Of a stretch of DNA of 64,000 bases, positions 9,241 through 18,857 are shown one piece after another (the first letter of the stretch is position 1; each line of letters opens with the position of its first letter). A program made the position numbers and the translations under genes. The notes beneath the pieces are model-generated. The model was not told the DNA's origin. It searched no databases and saw nothing but the letters and a program-made list of their open reading frames with translations. The stretch comes from Pseudomonadota bacterium (GTDB lineage Bacteria; Pseudomonadota; Gammaproteobacteria; Xanthomonadales; Xanthomonadaceae): positions 169,146 to 233,145 of the forward strand of contig JAFEBX010000020.1 in NCBI GenBank assembly GCA_018242425.1, read 5' to 3'.

Positions 9241-10019
9241 CGCAGCAGCGGTCGCTCGCCGCGTTCGATGAAGTCGAGGAAGGCGCGGACATCGTCGCTG
9301 CCGGCGGCGATCTCGGCGAGTTCCACTTTCGCTTCGTCGAGCTTGGTCTCGCCCATGTAGAGCGCACGGTAGGCGCGCTTGATCGCGGCGATCCGCGCCG
9401 CATCGAAACCGCGACGCTTCAGGCCTTCGCTGTTGATGCCGCGCGCCCGGGCGTATTTTTCCTGTGCCACCATCAGGAACGGCGGCACGTCGCCGTTGAC
9501 GAAGGCGCCCATGCCGATGAAGGCGTGGTCGCCGATGCGGCAGAACTGATGGACGCCGGCGAAGCCGCTGAGGATCACCTGGTCGCCGACCACGACGTGG
9601 CCGGCGAGGGTGGCATTGTTGGAGAACACGCAGCCGTTGCCGACGATGCAATCGTGGGCGACATGCACGTAGGCGAGCAGCCAGTTGTCGTTGCCGATGC
9701 GGGTGACGCCGCCGCCGTCGCCGGTGCCGCGGTTGATCGTGACGAACTCGCGGATGGTGTTGCGGTCGCCGATCTCGAGCGTGGTGTGTTCGCCGTGGTA
9801 TTTCTTGTCCTGCGGGTCGCCACCGATCGCGGCGTGGCCGACGATGCGGTTGTCGCGGCCGATGCGGGTGGTCCCGGTGACGCTGCAATGCGATCCGATC
9901 CAGGTGCCGTCGCCAATCTCCACGTCCGCGCCGATCACGGTGAACGCGCCGATGCGCACGTCCTTGCCGATGCGGGCGCCGGGGTCGATCTGCGCGCCGG
10001 GATGGATCGCGTTCGCCAT
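9237..10019 (-). CDS. lpxA: Acyl-ACP--UDP-N-acetylglucosamine O-acyltransferase
   Basis: First enzyme of lipid A synthesis; it transfers a 3-hydroxyacyl chain from ACP to UDP-GlcNAc. The 260-residue protein is a left-handed beta-helix of hexapeptide repeats ([14 protein letters not shown] and similar). The catalytic base is His122 in AHDC (His125 in E. coli) and the segment [14 protein letters not shown] is conserved. Met170 aligns with E. coli Gly173, the residue that sets acyl-chain length; Met at this site in Pseudomonas goes with 10-carbon chains, so short hydroxyacyl chains are expected here. The start at 10019 shares one base with the fabZ stop. A longer upstream frame was rejected because it runs through fabZ. 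Confidence 0.98.
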   Translation of the reverse strand: MANAIHPGAQIDPGARIGKDVRIGAFTVIGADVEIGDGTWIGSHCSVTGTTRIGRDNRIVGHAAIGGDPQDKKYHGEHTTLEIGDRNTIREFVTINRGTGDGGGVTRIGNDNWLLAYVHVAHDCIVGNGCVFSNNATLAGHVVVGDQVILSGFAGVHQFCRIGDHAFIGMGAFVNGDVPPFLMVAQEKYARARGINSEGLKRRGFDAARIAAIKRAYRALYMGETKLDEAKVELAEIAAGSDDVRAFLDFIERGERPLLR

Positions 10020-10480
10020 CAGTCGGCCTTGACCTCGGCGCAGAGGATTTCCGCGCACGCGACCTGTTCGCCGTCGACGCGCGCGATGCCGGTGAAGAGC
10101 GTCATGTTGCGGATGACGCGCTTGATCGAGACATCGAGTTCGAGGCGATCGCCGGGCACGACCATGCGCGAGAACTTGGCGTCATCGACCTTCACCAGGT
10201 AGGAAATCATGTCCTTGTCGGGCGTGCTGTCGCGCGAGAGATAGCCGAGCAATCCGCCGGCCTGCGCCATCGCTTCGATCACCAGAACGCCCGGCATCAC
10301 CGGATGGCCGGGAAAATGGCCCTGGAAGAACTGCTCGTTCACGCTGACGTTCTTGTATGCAACGATGCGCACGCCCGGTTCGAGCTCCGTCACGCGATCG
10401 ACCAGCAGGAACGGGTAGCGGTGCGGAAGCAGCTTCTGGATTCCGACCGCATCGATCGGCAATTGAACGGTGTTGCTCAT
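10019..10480 (-). CDS. fabZ: 3-hydroxyacyl-ACP dehydratase FabZ
   Basis: Dehydrates 3-hydroxyacyl-ACP in the elongation cycle and competes with LpxA/LpxD for 3-hydroxyacyl-ACP, which explains its place between their genes. The 153-residue hotdog-fold protein contains [20 protein letters not shown], giving the expected active-site His55 and Glu69. The start at 10480 ([20 protein letters not shown]) has AAGGAG at good spacing; an upstream in-frame ATG lies inside lpxD and was rejected. It overlaps lpxD by four bases. Confidence 0.98.
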   Translation of the reverse strand: MSNTVQLPIDAVGIQKLLPHRYPFLLVDRVTELEPGVRIVAYKNVSVNEQFFQGHFPGHPVMPGVLVIEAMAQAGGLLGYLSRDSTPDKDMISYLVKVDDAKFSRMVVPGDRLELDVSIKRVIRNMTLFTGIARVDGEQVACAEILCAEVKAD

Positions 10481-11505
10481 GAATTCTCCTTGTCGCGGCC
10501 GTTCACCTTGCGGGCCAGCGCATCCAGTTGCCGGAAGCGGGCCGCCGAGCGACGCCATTCCCTATTTTCCATCATTGGCGTGCCGGATGAATATTCGCCC
10601 GGCTCGCGGATGGAATGGGTGACCAGCGTCATTGCGGTCACGGTGACCTTGTCGCACAGTTCGATGTGGCCGACGATGCCCGCCGCGCCGCCGATCAGGC
10701 AGTAGCGACCGATGCGCGCGCTGCCGGCCACCGCCACGCAACCCGCCATTGCGGTATGCGCGCCGACATGCACGTTGTGGCCGATCTGGATCTGGTTGTC
10801 GAGGCGCACGTCCTCTTCAAGCACGGTATCGTCGAGCGCGCCGCGATCGATGGTGGTGTTGGCGCCGATTTCGCAATCGTCGCCGACCACCACGCCGCCG
10901 AGTTGCGGCACGTTGAGCCAGCGCCCGGCGTCCATCGCCATGCCGAAGCCGGCGGCGCCGAGCACCGCGCCGGGATGGATACGCACGTTGCGCCCGAGGC
11001 GCACGCGCGTGACCAGGGTGACGCGCGCGACCAGTTCGCAATCCTTGCCCACCACGCAGTCTTCGCCGATCACGCATCCCGGGCCGATGACGGCACCCGC
11101 TTCGACGCGACTGCGCGCAGCGATGGTGACGAACGGCCCGACATGCGCGGATGGATCGACCACCGCATCCGCGGCGATCGCCGCGCTCGGGTGGATGCCG
11201 GCGGGATGGGCTTCGCGCGCTTCGAACAACGCCGAGATCTTCGCGAATGCAGCGTAGGGATCACGCGCGATCAACACCGGCTTGGCCGCGGCTTCGGCAT
11301 CCTCCGCGCGCAGCACCACCGCGGCGGCGGTGCAGTCGGCGAGTTGCCCGCGATAGCGCGGGTTGGCGAGGAAGGCGAGTTGTCCGCTGCCGGCCGACGC
11401 CAGGGTGGCGACGCCGTGGATCAGGACGTCGCCATCGCCGCGCAGCCCAAGGCCGAAGCGTTGCGCCAGCTCCGCAAGCGTGAATCCAGTGGCCGTGTCC
11501 CCCAC
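10477..11505 (-). CDS. lpxD: UDP-3-O-(3-hydroxyacyl)glucosamine N-acyltransferase
   Basis: Third acylation step of lipid A synthesis: adds the N-linked 3-hydroxyacyl chain. The 342-residue protein has the N-terminal uridine-binding domain (FTLAELAQRFGLGLRGD) and a long left-handed beta-helix of hexapeptide repeats. The catalytic His region is QIQIGHNVHVGAHTAMAGCV, and a C-terminal helix follows MMENREWRRSAARFRQLD. The start is GTG at 11505, only 16 bases after the bamA stop. The skp/ompH gene usual between bamA and lpxD in enterics is absent. Confidence 0.97.
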   Translation of the reverse strand: MGDTATGFTLAELAQRFGLGLRGDGDVLIHGVATLASAGSGQLAFLANPRYRGQLADCTAAAVVLRAEDAEAAAKPVLIARDPYAAFAKISALFEAREAHPAGIHPSAAIAADAVVDPSAHVGPFVTIAARSRVEAGAVIGPGCVIGEDCVVGKDCELVARVTLVTRVRLGRNVRIHPGAVLGAAGFGMAMDAGRWLNVPQLGGVVVGDDCEIGANTTIDRGALDDTVLEEDVRLDNQIQIGHNVHVGAHTAMAGCVAVAGSARIGRYCLIGGAAGIVGHIELCDKVTVTAMTLVTHSIREPGEYSSGTPMMENREWRRSAARFRQLDALARKVNGRDKENS

Positions 11506-11521
11506 CTCGCCACCGTCTCCG

Positions 11522-13915
11522 TCAGAACGTGCCGGAGAAGGTGAACTGCAGGCGCTCGATCTGGTCCTTCACCTGGCCGGGCTTGTCGGCGCGCTGGTAG
11601 CGCAGCGGGTAGGCGTAGCTGATCGAGATCGGGCCCATCGGCGAACGCCACATCAGTGCAATACCGGTGGACGCGCGCAATTCCGAGGCCTTGAATGCGG
11701 CGCGGTTCTGGAACACGTTGCCGAAGTCGAGGAAGGCCGACAGGCGTGCCGAAGGCGAATCGATGATGCTCGGGAAGAACGTTTCCAGCGTGCCCACCGT
11801 CTTGAACGAACCGCCCATCGGCTGCGGGTAGCTGTAGAAGTCGGAGACCGCCTGCGGGCCCAGCGAGTTGTCGACGAAGCCGCGGACGCGGCCGCCCGAC
11901 GACACGCCGCCGGCGTAGTAGTTCTCGAAGAACGGCAGCCCGCGCGAATTGACGACGCGGCCATCGGGCAAGGTGGCGGTGCGGACGGCGCCATAGGAGT
12001 TGCCGTAACCGACGTCACCGACGGCGTTCAGCACCAGCCAGGAGCTCAACGGCCAGTACTTGGAGACGGTGTATTCCATCGTGTAGTACTTGGCGGTGGA
12101 GCCCGGCAGCGTGGCCTCGAGCGACAGGCGCTGCAGCATGCCGACGCTCGGTTGCAGCGCATCGTTGCGGGTATCGCGACCGAACGCGACGCGCGCGCGC
12201 GCCGCCTTGAAGGTCATGTGGCCGATTGCGTTGATGTAATCCCAGATCGGCTGCGGGGTGTAGATGTTGGCGCTGATTTTCTTGCGGTCGACGCCGAGCA
12301 TGAACGACACCGTATCCCACTCGGTGATCGGCAGGCCGAGCACCATCTGCGCAGCGCCCTGGCTCGATGAATAGTTGGCGACGTTGGCGTCGGCGTAGTT
12401 GGTATCGCTGTAATAGACGTTGTAGCCCAGCGACACGCCGTTCTTGGTGAAGTAAGGGTTGAGGAAGTTGAACGAGATCTGCTTCTGGTACGAACTGCGC
12501 TGCAGGGCGACGGTGAGCTGGTTGCCGCTGCCGAGGAAGTTGCGCTCGGAGATGCTGCCGTTGAGCATCACGCCGCCCAGCTGCGAATAACCGACGCCGA
12601 AGCTGAGCGTGCCCGAGTTGGTTTCCTTGACGTTCACCGCCAGGTCAACCTGGTCGGGGGCGCCCGGCACCGGCTGCGACTCGATGTCGACCTTCTCGAA
12701 GTAGCCGAGCTGCTGCAGGCGGATCTTGGAGCGATCGATCGCCGCCTGCGAATACCACGCGCCTTCGAACTGGCGCATTTCGCGGCGAAGCACGTCGTCG
12801 GCGGTGCGGTTGTTGCCCTTGAACACGATGCGGCGCACGTTGATGCGCGGTCCCGGCTGCACCTGCATGTCGAGCGCGACCGTGCGCGCCTCGCGATCCA
12901 CCGTCGGGTTGGGGACGACCTGGGCATTGGCATAACCGATGTTGCTCAGCATCGCCGTCACCGAATCGGTGGCGGCTTCCATCGCGCGCCGCGAGAAGAC
13001 GTAGCCGGGCTTGATGAAGGAGTCGAACTGCTTCTGGATGGTGTCCTTGGACAGGATGGTGTCGCCGCTGACGGTCAGCGAGGACACCTTGTACTGCTCG
13101 CCTTCGGTCAGGCCGGCAGTGATGAACATCGCGCGCTTGTCGGGGCTGATGGTGACCTGGGTGTTGTCCTGGCTCACATCGGCATCGATATAGCCGCGGT
13201 CAAGGTACCAGGACTGCAGCTTCTCGACGTCGCCCGAGAGTTTTTCCTTCGAGTACTGGTCGTCGCGGCTGTACCAGCTGCTCCAGTTGCTGGTCTTCGA
13301 CTCCCAGCCACGCATCAACTGCTTGTCGGTGAACTTCTCGTTGCCGATGATGTTGATGTGCTTGATCTTGGCGGCCTTGCCTTCCTTGATGGCGATGGCG
13401 ACGTCGACGCGGTTGCGGTCGAGCTTGGTGATCGACGGCGTCACCTGGACGTTGTACTTGCCGCGGTTGTTGTACTGGCGGGTCAGCTCCTGCGACACCC
13501 GGTCGAGGCTCATCGGGTCGAAGGTGTCGCCTTCGGTCAGGCCGATTTCCTTCAGCGGCTTCTTGAGGTCGTCGTCCTTGATGTCCTTGTTGCCGGTGAC
13601 GGTGACCTTGTTGATGGCCGGGCGTTCTTCCACCGACACGACCAGGATGTCGCCCTGGCGATCGAGCTTGACGTCGCTGAAGAAGCCGGTCTTGTAGAGC
13701 GCGCGGATCGCCTGTTCGGCCTTGGCCTGGTCCAGCATGTCGCCGCGCTCCACCGACAGGTAGGTGAATACGGTGCCGGGGGCGATGCGCTGCAACCCGT
13801 CGACGCGGATGTCCGACACCCGGAAAGGCTCGACGATGGACTGCGCCCAGGCGGGCGTGGCCAGGGCGGCGGCCAGGGCGAGGGCAAGCAGGTGACGGCT
13901 GGGGTTTCGCATCAT
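11522..13915 (-). CDS. bamA: Outer membrane protein assembly factor BamA
   Basis: Core of the BAM complex, which folds and inserts beta-barrel proteins into the outer membrane. The 797-residue protein starts MMRNPSRHLLALALAAALA with a signal peptide cleaved near AWA-Q. Five POTRA domains follow (about residues 25-420; the first begins FRVSDIRVDGLQRIAPGTVF), then an Omp85-type barrel with an RGF motif (GGRVRGFVDNSLGP). It ends in a terminal Phe (LQFTFSGTF), the usual C-terminal signature. Two adjacent ATGs (13915, 13912) are equally possible; a longer start at 13972 would run into rseP and lacks a signal sequence. It lies between rseP and lpxD. Confidence 0.98.
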   Translation of the reverse strand: MMRNPSRHLLALALAAALATPAWAQSIVEPFRVSDIRVDGLQRIAPGTVFTYLSVERGDMLDQAKAEQAIRALYKTGFFSDVKLDRQGDILVVSVEERPAINKVTVTGNKDIKDDDLKKPLKEIGLTEGDTFDPMSLDRVSQELTRQYNNRGKYNVQVTPSITKLDRNRVDVAIAIKEGKAAKIKHINIIGNEKFTDKQLMRGWESKTSNWSSWYSRDDQYSKEKLSGDVEKLQSWYLDRGYIDADVSQDNTQVTISPDKRAMFITAGLTEGEQYKVSSLTVSGDTILSKDTIQKQFDSFIKPGYVFSRRAMEAATDSVTAMLSNIGYANAQVVPNPTVDREARTVALDMQVQPGPRINVRRIVFKGNNRTADDVLRREMRQFEGAWYSQAAIDRSKIRLQQLGYFEKVDIESQPVPGAPDQVDLAVNVKETNSGTLSFGVGYSQLGGVMLNGSISERNFLGSGNQLTVALQRSSYQKQISFNFLNPYFTKNGVSLGYNVYYSDTNYADANVANYSSSQGAAQMVLGLPITEWDTVSFMLGVDRKKISANIYTPQPIWDYINAIGHMTFKAARARVAFGRDTRNDALQPSVGMLQRLSLEATLPGSTAKYYTMEYTVSKYWPLSSWLVLNAVGDVGYGNSYGAVRTATLPDGRVVNSRGLPFFENYYAGGVSSGGRVRGFVDNSLGPQAVSDFYSYPQPMGGSFKTVGTLETFFPSIIDSPSARLSAFLDFGNVFQNRAAFKASELRASTGIALMWRSPMGPISISYAYPLRYQRADKPGQVKDQIERLQFTFSGTF

Positions 13916-13946
13916 CGAATCCGGTGGGGGGCTAGTGGTCGTAGCC

Positions 13947-15272
13947 TTAGTGAAGCTGGCCAAAGAGGTCATTGTAGAACGCCAGGCCCATCAGGCCGAG
14001 GATCATCATCAGTCCGATCGACTGGCTAATGGCGAGGGCGCGTTCGCCGAGGGGGCGGCCGCGGATGGCTTCGACCACGTACATGGCGAGGTGGCCGCCA
14101 TCGAGGATCGGGATGGGCAACAGGTTGAGCACGCCCAGGCTGAGCGACATCAGGGCGAGGAAGCGCAGGAAGTAGGCCGGGCCCATCTGGGCCGAGGCAT
14201 TGGCGATCTTGGCGATCGTGACCGGGCCGGAGACCGTTTCACGCGAGGCCTGGCCACGGATCATGCGGCCGATCGAGGTCACCGCATCGTGGAGCAGGGC
14301 CCCGGTTTCGTGGATGGCCGCGGGAATCGCCTGCAGCGGGCCGAGGCGGCGCACGGTGTCATAGCCGGGGCCGCTCTGGAATCCGAGGATCCGCCGACCT
14401 GCGTCAGTGCCAGGGACCAGTGAGAACGACAGGGTCTGATCGCCACGCTTGGCGACTACCTGCACGGCACCGCCGGCTGGGGTTTTCTGGACCAGCGGAC
14501 TGATGTCGGCGTAGCTGGCAACCGGGGACCCATTCACGCTGACGATGCGATCGCCCGACAGCAAATGACCATCGGCGGGACTGCCACGCGTGATCTGGTC
14601 GACCACGGGTGGAATGACAGGCAGCCTGGCGACGATGCCCATGTCATTCATCAGCTCGAGTTCGTCGATGCGCGCGGGCAACTGGTCGAGGCGCAGCGTA
14701 TGGCTGGATTCGCGGCCGTCACCGTCGCGGATATCGATCGAGGCCGCCTGGTGGGCGATTGCCTTGCGGGCAAGCGCCGGCAGGGCATCGCTCCAGGTCG
14801 GGATGTCTTCGCCATCGATGCGCAGGATGCGGTCGCCGGGCTGCAGCCCGGAAGCGGCAGCGATGCCCTGGACCTGACCGATCACCGGTGCGTAGTCGGG
14901 GCGCCCGAGCACCAGCATGCCCCACAGCAGGGCCACGCACAGCACGATGTTGAACACCGGGCCCGCCGCGACGATCAGCATGCGCTGCCACACCGGCTTG
15001 CGGTTGAATGCCTGCGGAAGATCTTCCGGGGCGACATCGGCTTCGCGTTCGTCGAGGAACTTCACGTAGCCGCCGAGCGGGATGCCGCCGATGGCGTATT
15101 CGGTGCCGTCGCGGCCGATGCGCGACCAGATCGGCTTGCCGAACCCCACCGAGAACCGCAGCACCTTCACGCCAAAGTGGCGACCGACCCAGAAGTGGCC
15201 GAATTCGTGGAAGGTGACCAACACCCCGAGGGTGATGAGCAGCCACCACAGAGATCCGAAGAAACCATTCAT
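13947..15272 (-). CDS. rseP: RIP metalloprotease RseP (site-2 protease)
   Basis: Inner-membrane zinc protease that cuts the anti-sigma factor RseA after DegS, releasing sigma-E when outer-membrane assembly fails. The 441-residue protein has the HExxH zinc site HEFGH at residues 22-26 inside the first membrane helix and two PDZ domains (about 120-200 and 205-300, the second with [20 protein letters not shown]). The third zinc ligand is in the LDG motif ([19 protein letters not shown]) near the C-terminus, followed by the last helix. It overlaps dxr by four bases. Its place before bamA fits the shared role in envelope homeostasis. Confidence 0.97.
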   Translation of the reverse strand: MNGFFGSLWWLLITLGVLVTFHEFGHFWVGRHFGVKVLRFSVGFGKPIWSRIGRDGTEYAIGGIPLGGYVKFLDEREADVAPEDLPQAFNRKPVWQRMLIVAAGPVFNIVLCVALLWGMLVLGRPDYAPVIGQVQGIAAASGLQPGDRILRIDGEDIPTWSDALPALARKAIAHQAASIDIRDGDGRESSHTLRLDQLPARIDELELMNDMGIVARLPVIPPVVDQITRGSPADGHLLSGDRIVSVNGSPVASYADISPLVQKTPAGGAVQVVAKRGDQTLSFSLVPGTDAGRRILGFQSGPGYDTVRRLGPLQAIPAAIHETGALLHDAVTSIGRMIRGQASRETVSGPVTIAKIANASAQMGPAYFLRFLALMSLSLGVLNLLPIPILDGGHLAMYVVEAIRGRPLGERALAISQSIGLMMILGLMGLAFYNDLFGQLH

Positions 15273-16474
15273 GCGTGCGGTGTGGCTCGGGAGGGATGAC
15301 GGGACAGCAGGCGCTCACCAGCGGAGCGCGCTTCGCGATCGGCGTCGCGCAGCACGTCCAGCGATGTCGCCGCCGTGACGGGCAGCATCGCCAGTCCTTC
15401 TTCGACCAGCGCGGGAATGTCTAGGAAACGCAATTTCCCCTGAAGAAACGCTGAAACCGCCAATTCATTCAAGGCGTTGAGCATGGCCGGCGCGGTGCCG
15501 CCGGTGCGCAACGCCTCGTAGGACAGGCGCAATGCCGGAAAAGTTTCGAGATCGGGGGCTTCGAACTGCAGGGTGCCGTGCTGCAGCAGGTCGAGCCGGT
15601 CGACGCCGGACGCGACGCGCCGTGGCCAGGCCAGCCCGACTGCCAGCGCGGTGCGCATGTCGGGCAGGCCGAGTTGCGCCAGCGTCGAGCCGTCCTCGAA
15701 CTCGACCAGCGAATGCACCAGGCTTTGCGGATGCACCAGCACGCGGATGCGTTCGGCGGGCAGGTTGAACAGGTGGTGGGCTTCGATCACCTCGAGGCCC
15801 TTGTTCATCAGCGTGGCGGAATCGACCGAGATCTTCGGACCCATCGACCACTTGGGATGCGCCACCGCCTGCGCAGGGGTGACGTTCGCCAGCTCCGCGC
15901 GCGCCTTGCCGCGGAACGGACCGCCGGACGCGGTCAGCACGATCGAGGACAGCGCGCTGCGATCGCCGTCGACCGGCAGGCACTGGAACACGGCATTGTG
16001 TTCGCTGTCGATCGGCACGATGGTGCTGCCGTGTTCGCGCGCGGTGGCCATCAGCAGTTCGCCGGCCAGCACCAGCGATTCCTTGTTCGCCAGCAGCAGG
16101 CGCTTGCCGGCGCGGGCGGCGGCCAGGGTTGAATCGAGCCCGGCGGCGCCGACGATCGCGGCGACCACCACCTCGCAGGCATCACTGCCGGCGAGCGCAT
16201 CGATCGCAGCCATGCCGGCGTGCGCCTGCGTCGCCAGCCCGGCATCGCGCAGGCCGTCGCGCAGGGCGCCGAAGCTCGATTCGTCGGCGATGACCGCGTG
16301 CTCGGGGCGATGGCGGCGGCACAGTTCGATCAATTCGGCCACGCGGCTGCCGGCGACCAGCACGCTGGCACGCCATTGCTGCGGATGATGGGCGATTACG
16401 TCGAGCGCGGATGCGCCGATGGATCCGGTCGCGCCGAGCACCGCGACCCGGACGGGGCCGGTGGGCGTGTTCAC
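15269..16474 (-). CDS. dxr: 1-deoxy-D-xylulose 5-phosphate reductoisomerase
   Basis: Second step of the MEP isoprenoid pathway: NADPH-dependent rearrangement and reduction of DXP to MEP. The 401-residue protein has the nucleotide-binding motif [20 protein letters not shown] at the N-terminus, [16 protein letters not shown], and the metal/substrate region [13 protein letters not shown]. The flexible-loop/active-site block includes [20 protein letters not shown] and [12 protein letters not shown]. Start is GTG at 16474, overlapping the cdsA stop. The product feeds UppS, encoded two genes upstream, which makes the undecaprenyl carrier. Confidence 0.98.
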   Translation of the reverse strand: MNTPTGPVRVAVLGATGSIGASALDVIAHHPQQWRASVLVAGSRVAELIELCRRHRPEHAVIADESSFGALRDGLRDAGLATQAHAGMAAIDALAGSDACEVVVAAIVGAAGLDSTLAAARAGKRLLLANKESLVLAGELLMATAREHGSTIVPIDSEHNAVFQCLPVDGDRSALSSIVLTASGGPFRGKARAELANVTPAQAVAHPKWSMGPKISVDSATLMNKGLEVIEAHHLFNLPAERIRVLVHPQSLVHSLVEFEDGSTLAQLGLPDMRTALAVGLAWPRRVASGVDRLDLLQHGTLQFEAPDLETFPALRLSYEALRTGGTAPAMLNALNELAVSAFLQGKLRFLDIPALVEEGLAMLPVTAATSLDVLRDADREARSAGERLLSRHPSRATPHA

Positions 16475-17340
16475 AGCCCCAGCAATCCTTTCACCAGCGC
16501 GAATACCGGCAACGCCGCGAGCACGCTGTCGGCGCGGTCAAGGATGCCGCCGTGGCCGGGGATCAGGTCGGAGGAATCCTTGGCGCCGGCGTGGCGCTTG
16601 AGCAGGCTCTCGAACAGGTCGCCGACCGCCGAGATCAGCACGGTGACCGCGCAGAGGAGGGCGACTGCGGGCAGCGAGGTCATCGCGATGCCGGTGAAGC
16701 TCGCGACGATCATGCCGACGATCACGCCGAGCAGGAGGCCGCCGGCCAGGCCTTCGATGGTCTTGTTGGGGCTGATGCGCGGCGCCAGCTTGTGCTTGCC
16801 GAAGGCGCGCCCGGCGAAATAGGCGCCGGTGTCGGCGGCCCAGACCGTCATCAGCGCGGCCAGCAGCCAGACATGGCCGGTGGGGATCAGGCCGTGGTCG
16901 ACCGTGCCCTGCGGCGCGCCGTGCAGGACCAGCAGCGCGCACCAGGCGGGGATCACCGCCAGCGTGCCGGCAAGCAGTTTCACCACCCGCGACCAGCTTT
17001 CATGGTGCGATCCGAAATCGTAGCGGGCCAGCCACAGCAGGCTCAGCAGCCACCACATCGCGCCGATCACGATCACCACCTCGAACAGGGCCGAGGTGCC
17101 GCCCTGTGCGGTATGCGAGCCCCAGGCCAACGCCACCATCATCAGCAAATGCAGGGCGACCAGCAGCAGGCGCGACAGGCTGTCGTCGACGCCCGCGAGC
17201 TTGAACCATTCCCACAAACCGCCGAGGAACAGCAACGCGGCGACCACCGCCATCCAGCTGGTGGGCAGGAACAGTACCGCCAACAGGGCCGCCGGGCCCA
17301 TCACGAAGGCGGAAATCATGCGTGTTCTGGTCGCTGCCAT
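16471..17340 (-). CDS. cdsA: Phosphatidate cytidylyltransferase
   Basis: Makes CDP-diacylglycerol from phosphatidate and CTP, the branch point for all phospholipids, in the inner membrane. The 289-residue protein has about seven to eight hydrophobic segments. It carries the CdsA features [35 protein letters not shown] and the C-terminal signature region [20 protein letters not shown]. It lies between uppS (3-base gap) and dxr (4-base overlap), the standard gene order. Confidence 0.97.
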   Translation of the reverse strand: MAATRTRMISAFVMGPAALLAVLFLPTSWMAVVAALLFLGGLWEWFKLAGVDDSLSRLLLVALHLLMMVALAWGSHTAQGGTSALFEVVIVIGAMWWLLSLLWLARYDFGSHHESWSRVVKLLAGTLAVIPAWCALLVLHGAPQGTVDHGLIPTGHVWLLAALMTVWAADTGAYFAGRAFGKHKLAPRISPNKTIEGLAGGLLLGVIVGMIVASFTGIAMTSLPAVALLCAVTVLISAVGDLFESLLKRHAGAKDSSDLIPGHGGILDRADSVLAALPVFALVKGLLGL

Positions 17341-17343
17341 GCG

Positions 17344-18087
17344 TTATGCCTGTTGCCGGGAGGCCTGCGCCCCGGTGAGTCCGAAGCGGCGCTGGCGCCG
17401 GGAGAAATCGTCGAATGCGGCCTGCAGTGTCGCTGCATCCATGTCCGGCCACAACGTCGGGGTGAACCACAGTTCGGCATAGGCGAGCTGCCACAGCAGG
17501 AAATTGCTGATGCGCAGGTCGCCGCCGGTGCGGATGCAGAGATCGACGGCGGGGAGATCGGCCAGTGCCATCCGGTCGCCGAAGGCCGTTTCGTCGATGG
17601 TGGCGGGATCGATGCGGCCATCGCGGGCCTCGGTCGCCAATTGGCGGGCGGCCGTGGCGATGTCCTGGCGGCCACCGTAGTTGGCGGCGATCACAAGGGT
17701 GAGTCCGGTGTTGGCGGCGGTCAGCGCTTCGGTCGCCTGCATGCGCTTCTGGATGTCCGGCGAAAATGCCTGCGCTTCGCCGATGAAACGGATGCGCGCG
17801 CCGCGGCGCGCCAGCTCGTCCACTTCGCGATCGAGCACCGACAGGAACAACCGCATCAGGCCGCTGACTTCTTCCTGCGGACGTCCCCAGTTTTCGCTGG
17901 AGAACGCGAACAGCGTCAGCGCCTCGACACCGCGGTCGATGCAGAATTCGATGGTGTCGCGCACCGCGCGCGCGCCGGCGCGATGGCCGACCAGGCGCGG
18001 CCGCCGGCGTTGCTCGGCCCAGCGCCCGTTGCCGTCCATGATGATCGCGACGTGCCGGGGAGTGGATGCTGGGGGAATGACGCTCAT
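17344..18087 (-). CDS. uppS: Isoprenyl (undecaprenyl diphosphate) synthase
   Basis: Cis-prenyltransferase that adds eight isopentenyl units to farnesyl diphosphate, making the C55 lipid carrier for peptidoglycan and O-antigen. The 247-residue protein starts MSVIPPASTPRHVAIIMDGN at 18087, containing the catalytic Asp motif IIMDGNGRW. Further signatures are LTLFAFSSENWGRP, ANYGGRQDI and DLCIRTGGDLRISNFLLWQ. The start was chosen because the conserved block begins 10 residues later; an ATG 12 codons upstream gives a sequence unlike the family. It is the first recognisable gene of the envelope operon reading toward rnhB. Confidence 0.97.
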   Translation of the reverse strand: MSVIPPASTPRHVAIIMDGNGRWAEQRRRPRLVGHRAGARAVRDTIEFCIDRGVEALTLFAFSSENWGRPQEEVSGLMRLFLSVLDREVDELARRGARIRFIGEAQAFSPDIQKRMQATEALTAANTGLTLVIAANYGGRQDIATAARQLATEARDGRIDPATIDETAFGDRMALADLPAVDLCIRTGGDLRISNFLLWQLAYAELWFTPTLWPDMDAATLQAAFDDFSRRQRRFGLTGAQASRQQA

Positions 18088-18129
18088 GACAGTCCAGGGC
18101 CGTCGTGAGCGCAGGTCAGGCAAGGAAGA

Positions 18130-18184
18130 GGAACCCGAGCGCGAGGGAGCGTACTGAAGTACGTGACCGAGCGCGAGTGGTTCC
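18130..18184. repeat. Compound palindromic element between frr and uppS
   Basis: A 55-base structure: inverted ends GGAACC (18130-18135) and GGTTCC (18179-18184), two direct copies of CGAGCGCGAG (18136-18145 and 18168-18177), and a central palindrome GTACT-GA-AGTAC (18151-18162). The ordered nesting looks like a REP-type interspersed element rather than chance. Only one copy is present in this window. It lies just upstream of uppS and could fold in the uppS leader. Confidence 0.5.
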
Positions 18185-18217
18185 GATGACGCCGCATGAC
18201 CAAGCGCAACAGGCCCA

Positions 18218-18775
18218 TCAAACAGCCATCAGTTCCTGTTCTTTCAGCTTCACCACCTCGTCGACATCCTTGATCGCCTTGTCGGTCATCTTCTGGATCT
18301 CGTCGTCCTGGCGCGTGGCCTCGTCCTCGGTGATCTTCTTTTCCTTGAGGAGATCCTTGGCGTGCTGGTTGGCGTCACGACGGATGTTGCGGATCGCCAC
18401 CTTGGTGTCCTCGCCTTCGCCATGCACCACCTTCGACAGCTCCTTGCGGCGGTCTTCGGTGAGGGCCGGGATGTTGATGCGGATGGTGGTGCCGGCGGTG
18501 GTCGGGGTCAGGCCGAGGTCGGAATTGATGATCGCCTTCTCGACGGCCGCGACCATCGGCTTCTCCCACGGGGTGATGGTGAGCGAGCGGGCATCGGTGA
18601 CGGCGACGCTGGCAACCTGGGCCAGCGGCATGTCGGAACCGTAGTAGTTCACCTTGATGTGGTCGACCAGCGCACTGGTGGCGCGACCGGTGCGGATCTT
18701 GGTCAGGGTATGGCGCAGCGCATCGATGCTCTTGAGCATGCGTGCCTGTGCATCTTTCTTGATTTCGTTCAGCAT
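18218..18775 (-). CDS. frr: Ribosome recycling factor
   Basis: Splits the post-termination ribosome together with EF-G. The 185-residue protein has the normal family length and the two-part layout: a three-helix bundle with a small inserted domain near residues 30-105. Signatures are [56 protein letters not shown] and [25 protein letters not shown] is six bases before the start. It usually follows pyrH directly; here an exporter gene intervenes and a separate -10 box lies upstream. Confidence 0.98.
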   Translation of the reverse strand: MLNEIKKDAQARMLKSIDALRHTLTKIRTGRATSALVDHIKVNYYGSDMPLAQVASVAVTDARSLTITPWEKPMVAAVEKAIINSDLGLTPTTAGTTIRINIPALTEDRRKELSKVVHGEGEDTKVAIRNIRRDANQHAKDLLKEKKITEDEATRQDDEIQKMTDKAIKDVDEVVKLKEQELMAV

Positions 18776-18807
18776 CCCCGGCCTCCAGCAAAAAAACGTG
18801 ACCCGGG

Positions 18808-18813
18808 ATTATA
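18808..18813 (-). promoter_or_regulatory. Candidate -10 box for frr
   Basis: On the minus strand the hexamer is TATAAT, an exact sigma-70 -10 consensus, 33 bases before the frr start and just after the end of the exporter gene. No convincing -35 was found at 16-18 bases, so strength is uncertain. It would let frr be transcribed independently of pyrH now that another gene separates them. Confidence 0.4.
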
Positions 18814-18857
18814 GGGTGGAACGCCGGCGCACCGCCGGCCGGGCCTCTCTCGGGCCT

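Noticed and set aside
16411..18108. Plus-strand open frame of 565 codons opposite cdsA and uppS
   Set aside because: Antisense shadow of two clearly conserved genes; low-complexity Gln/Arg/Gly composition and no recognisable domain.
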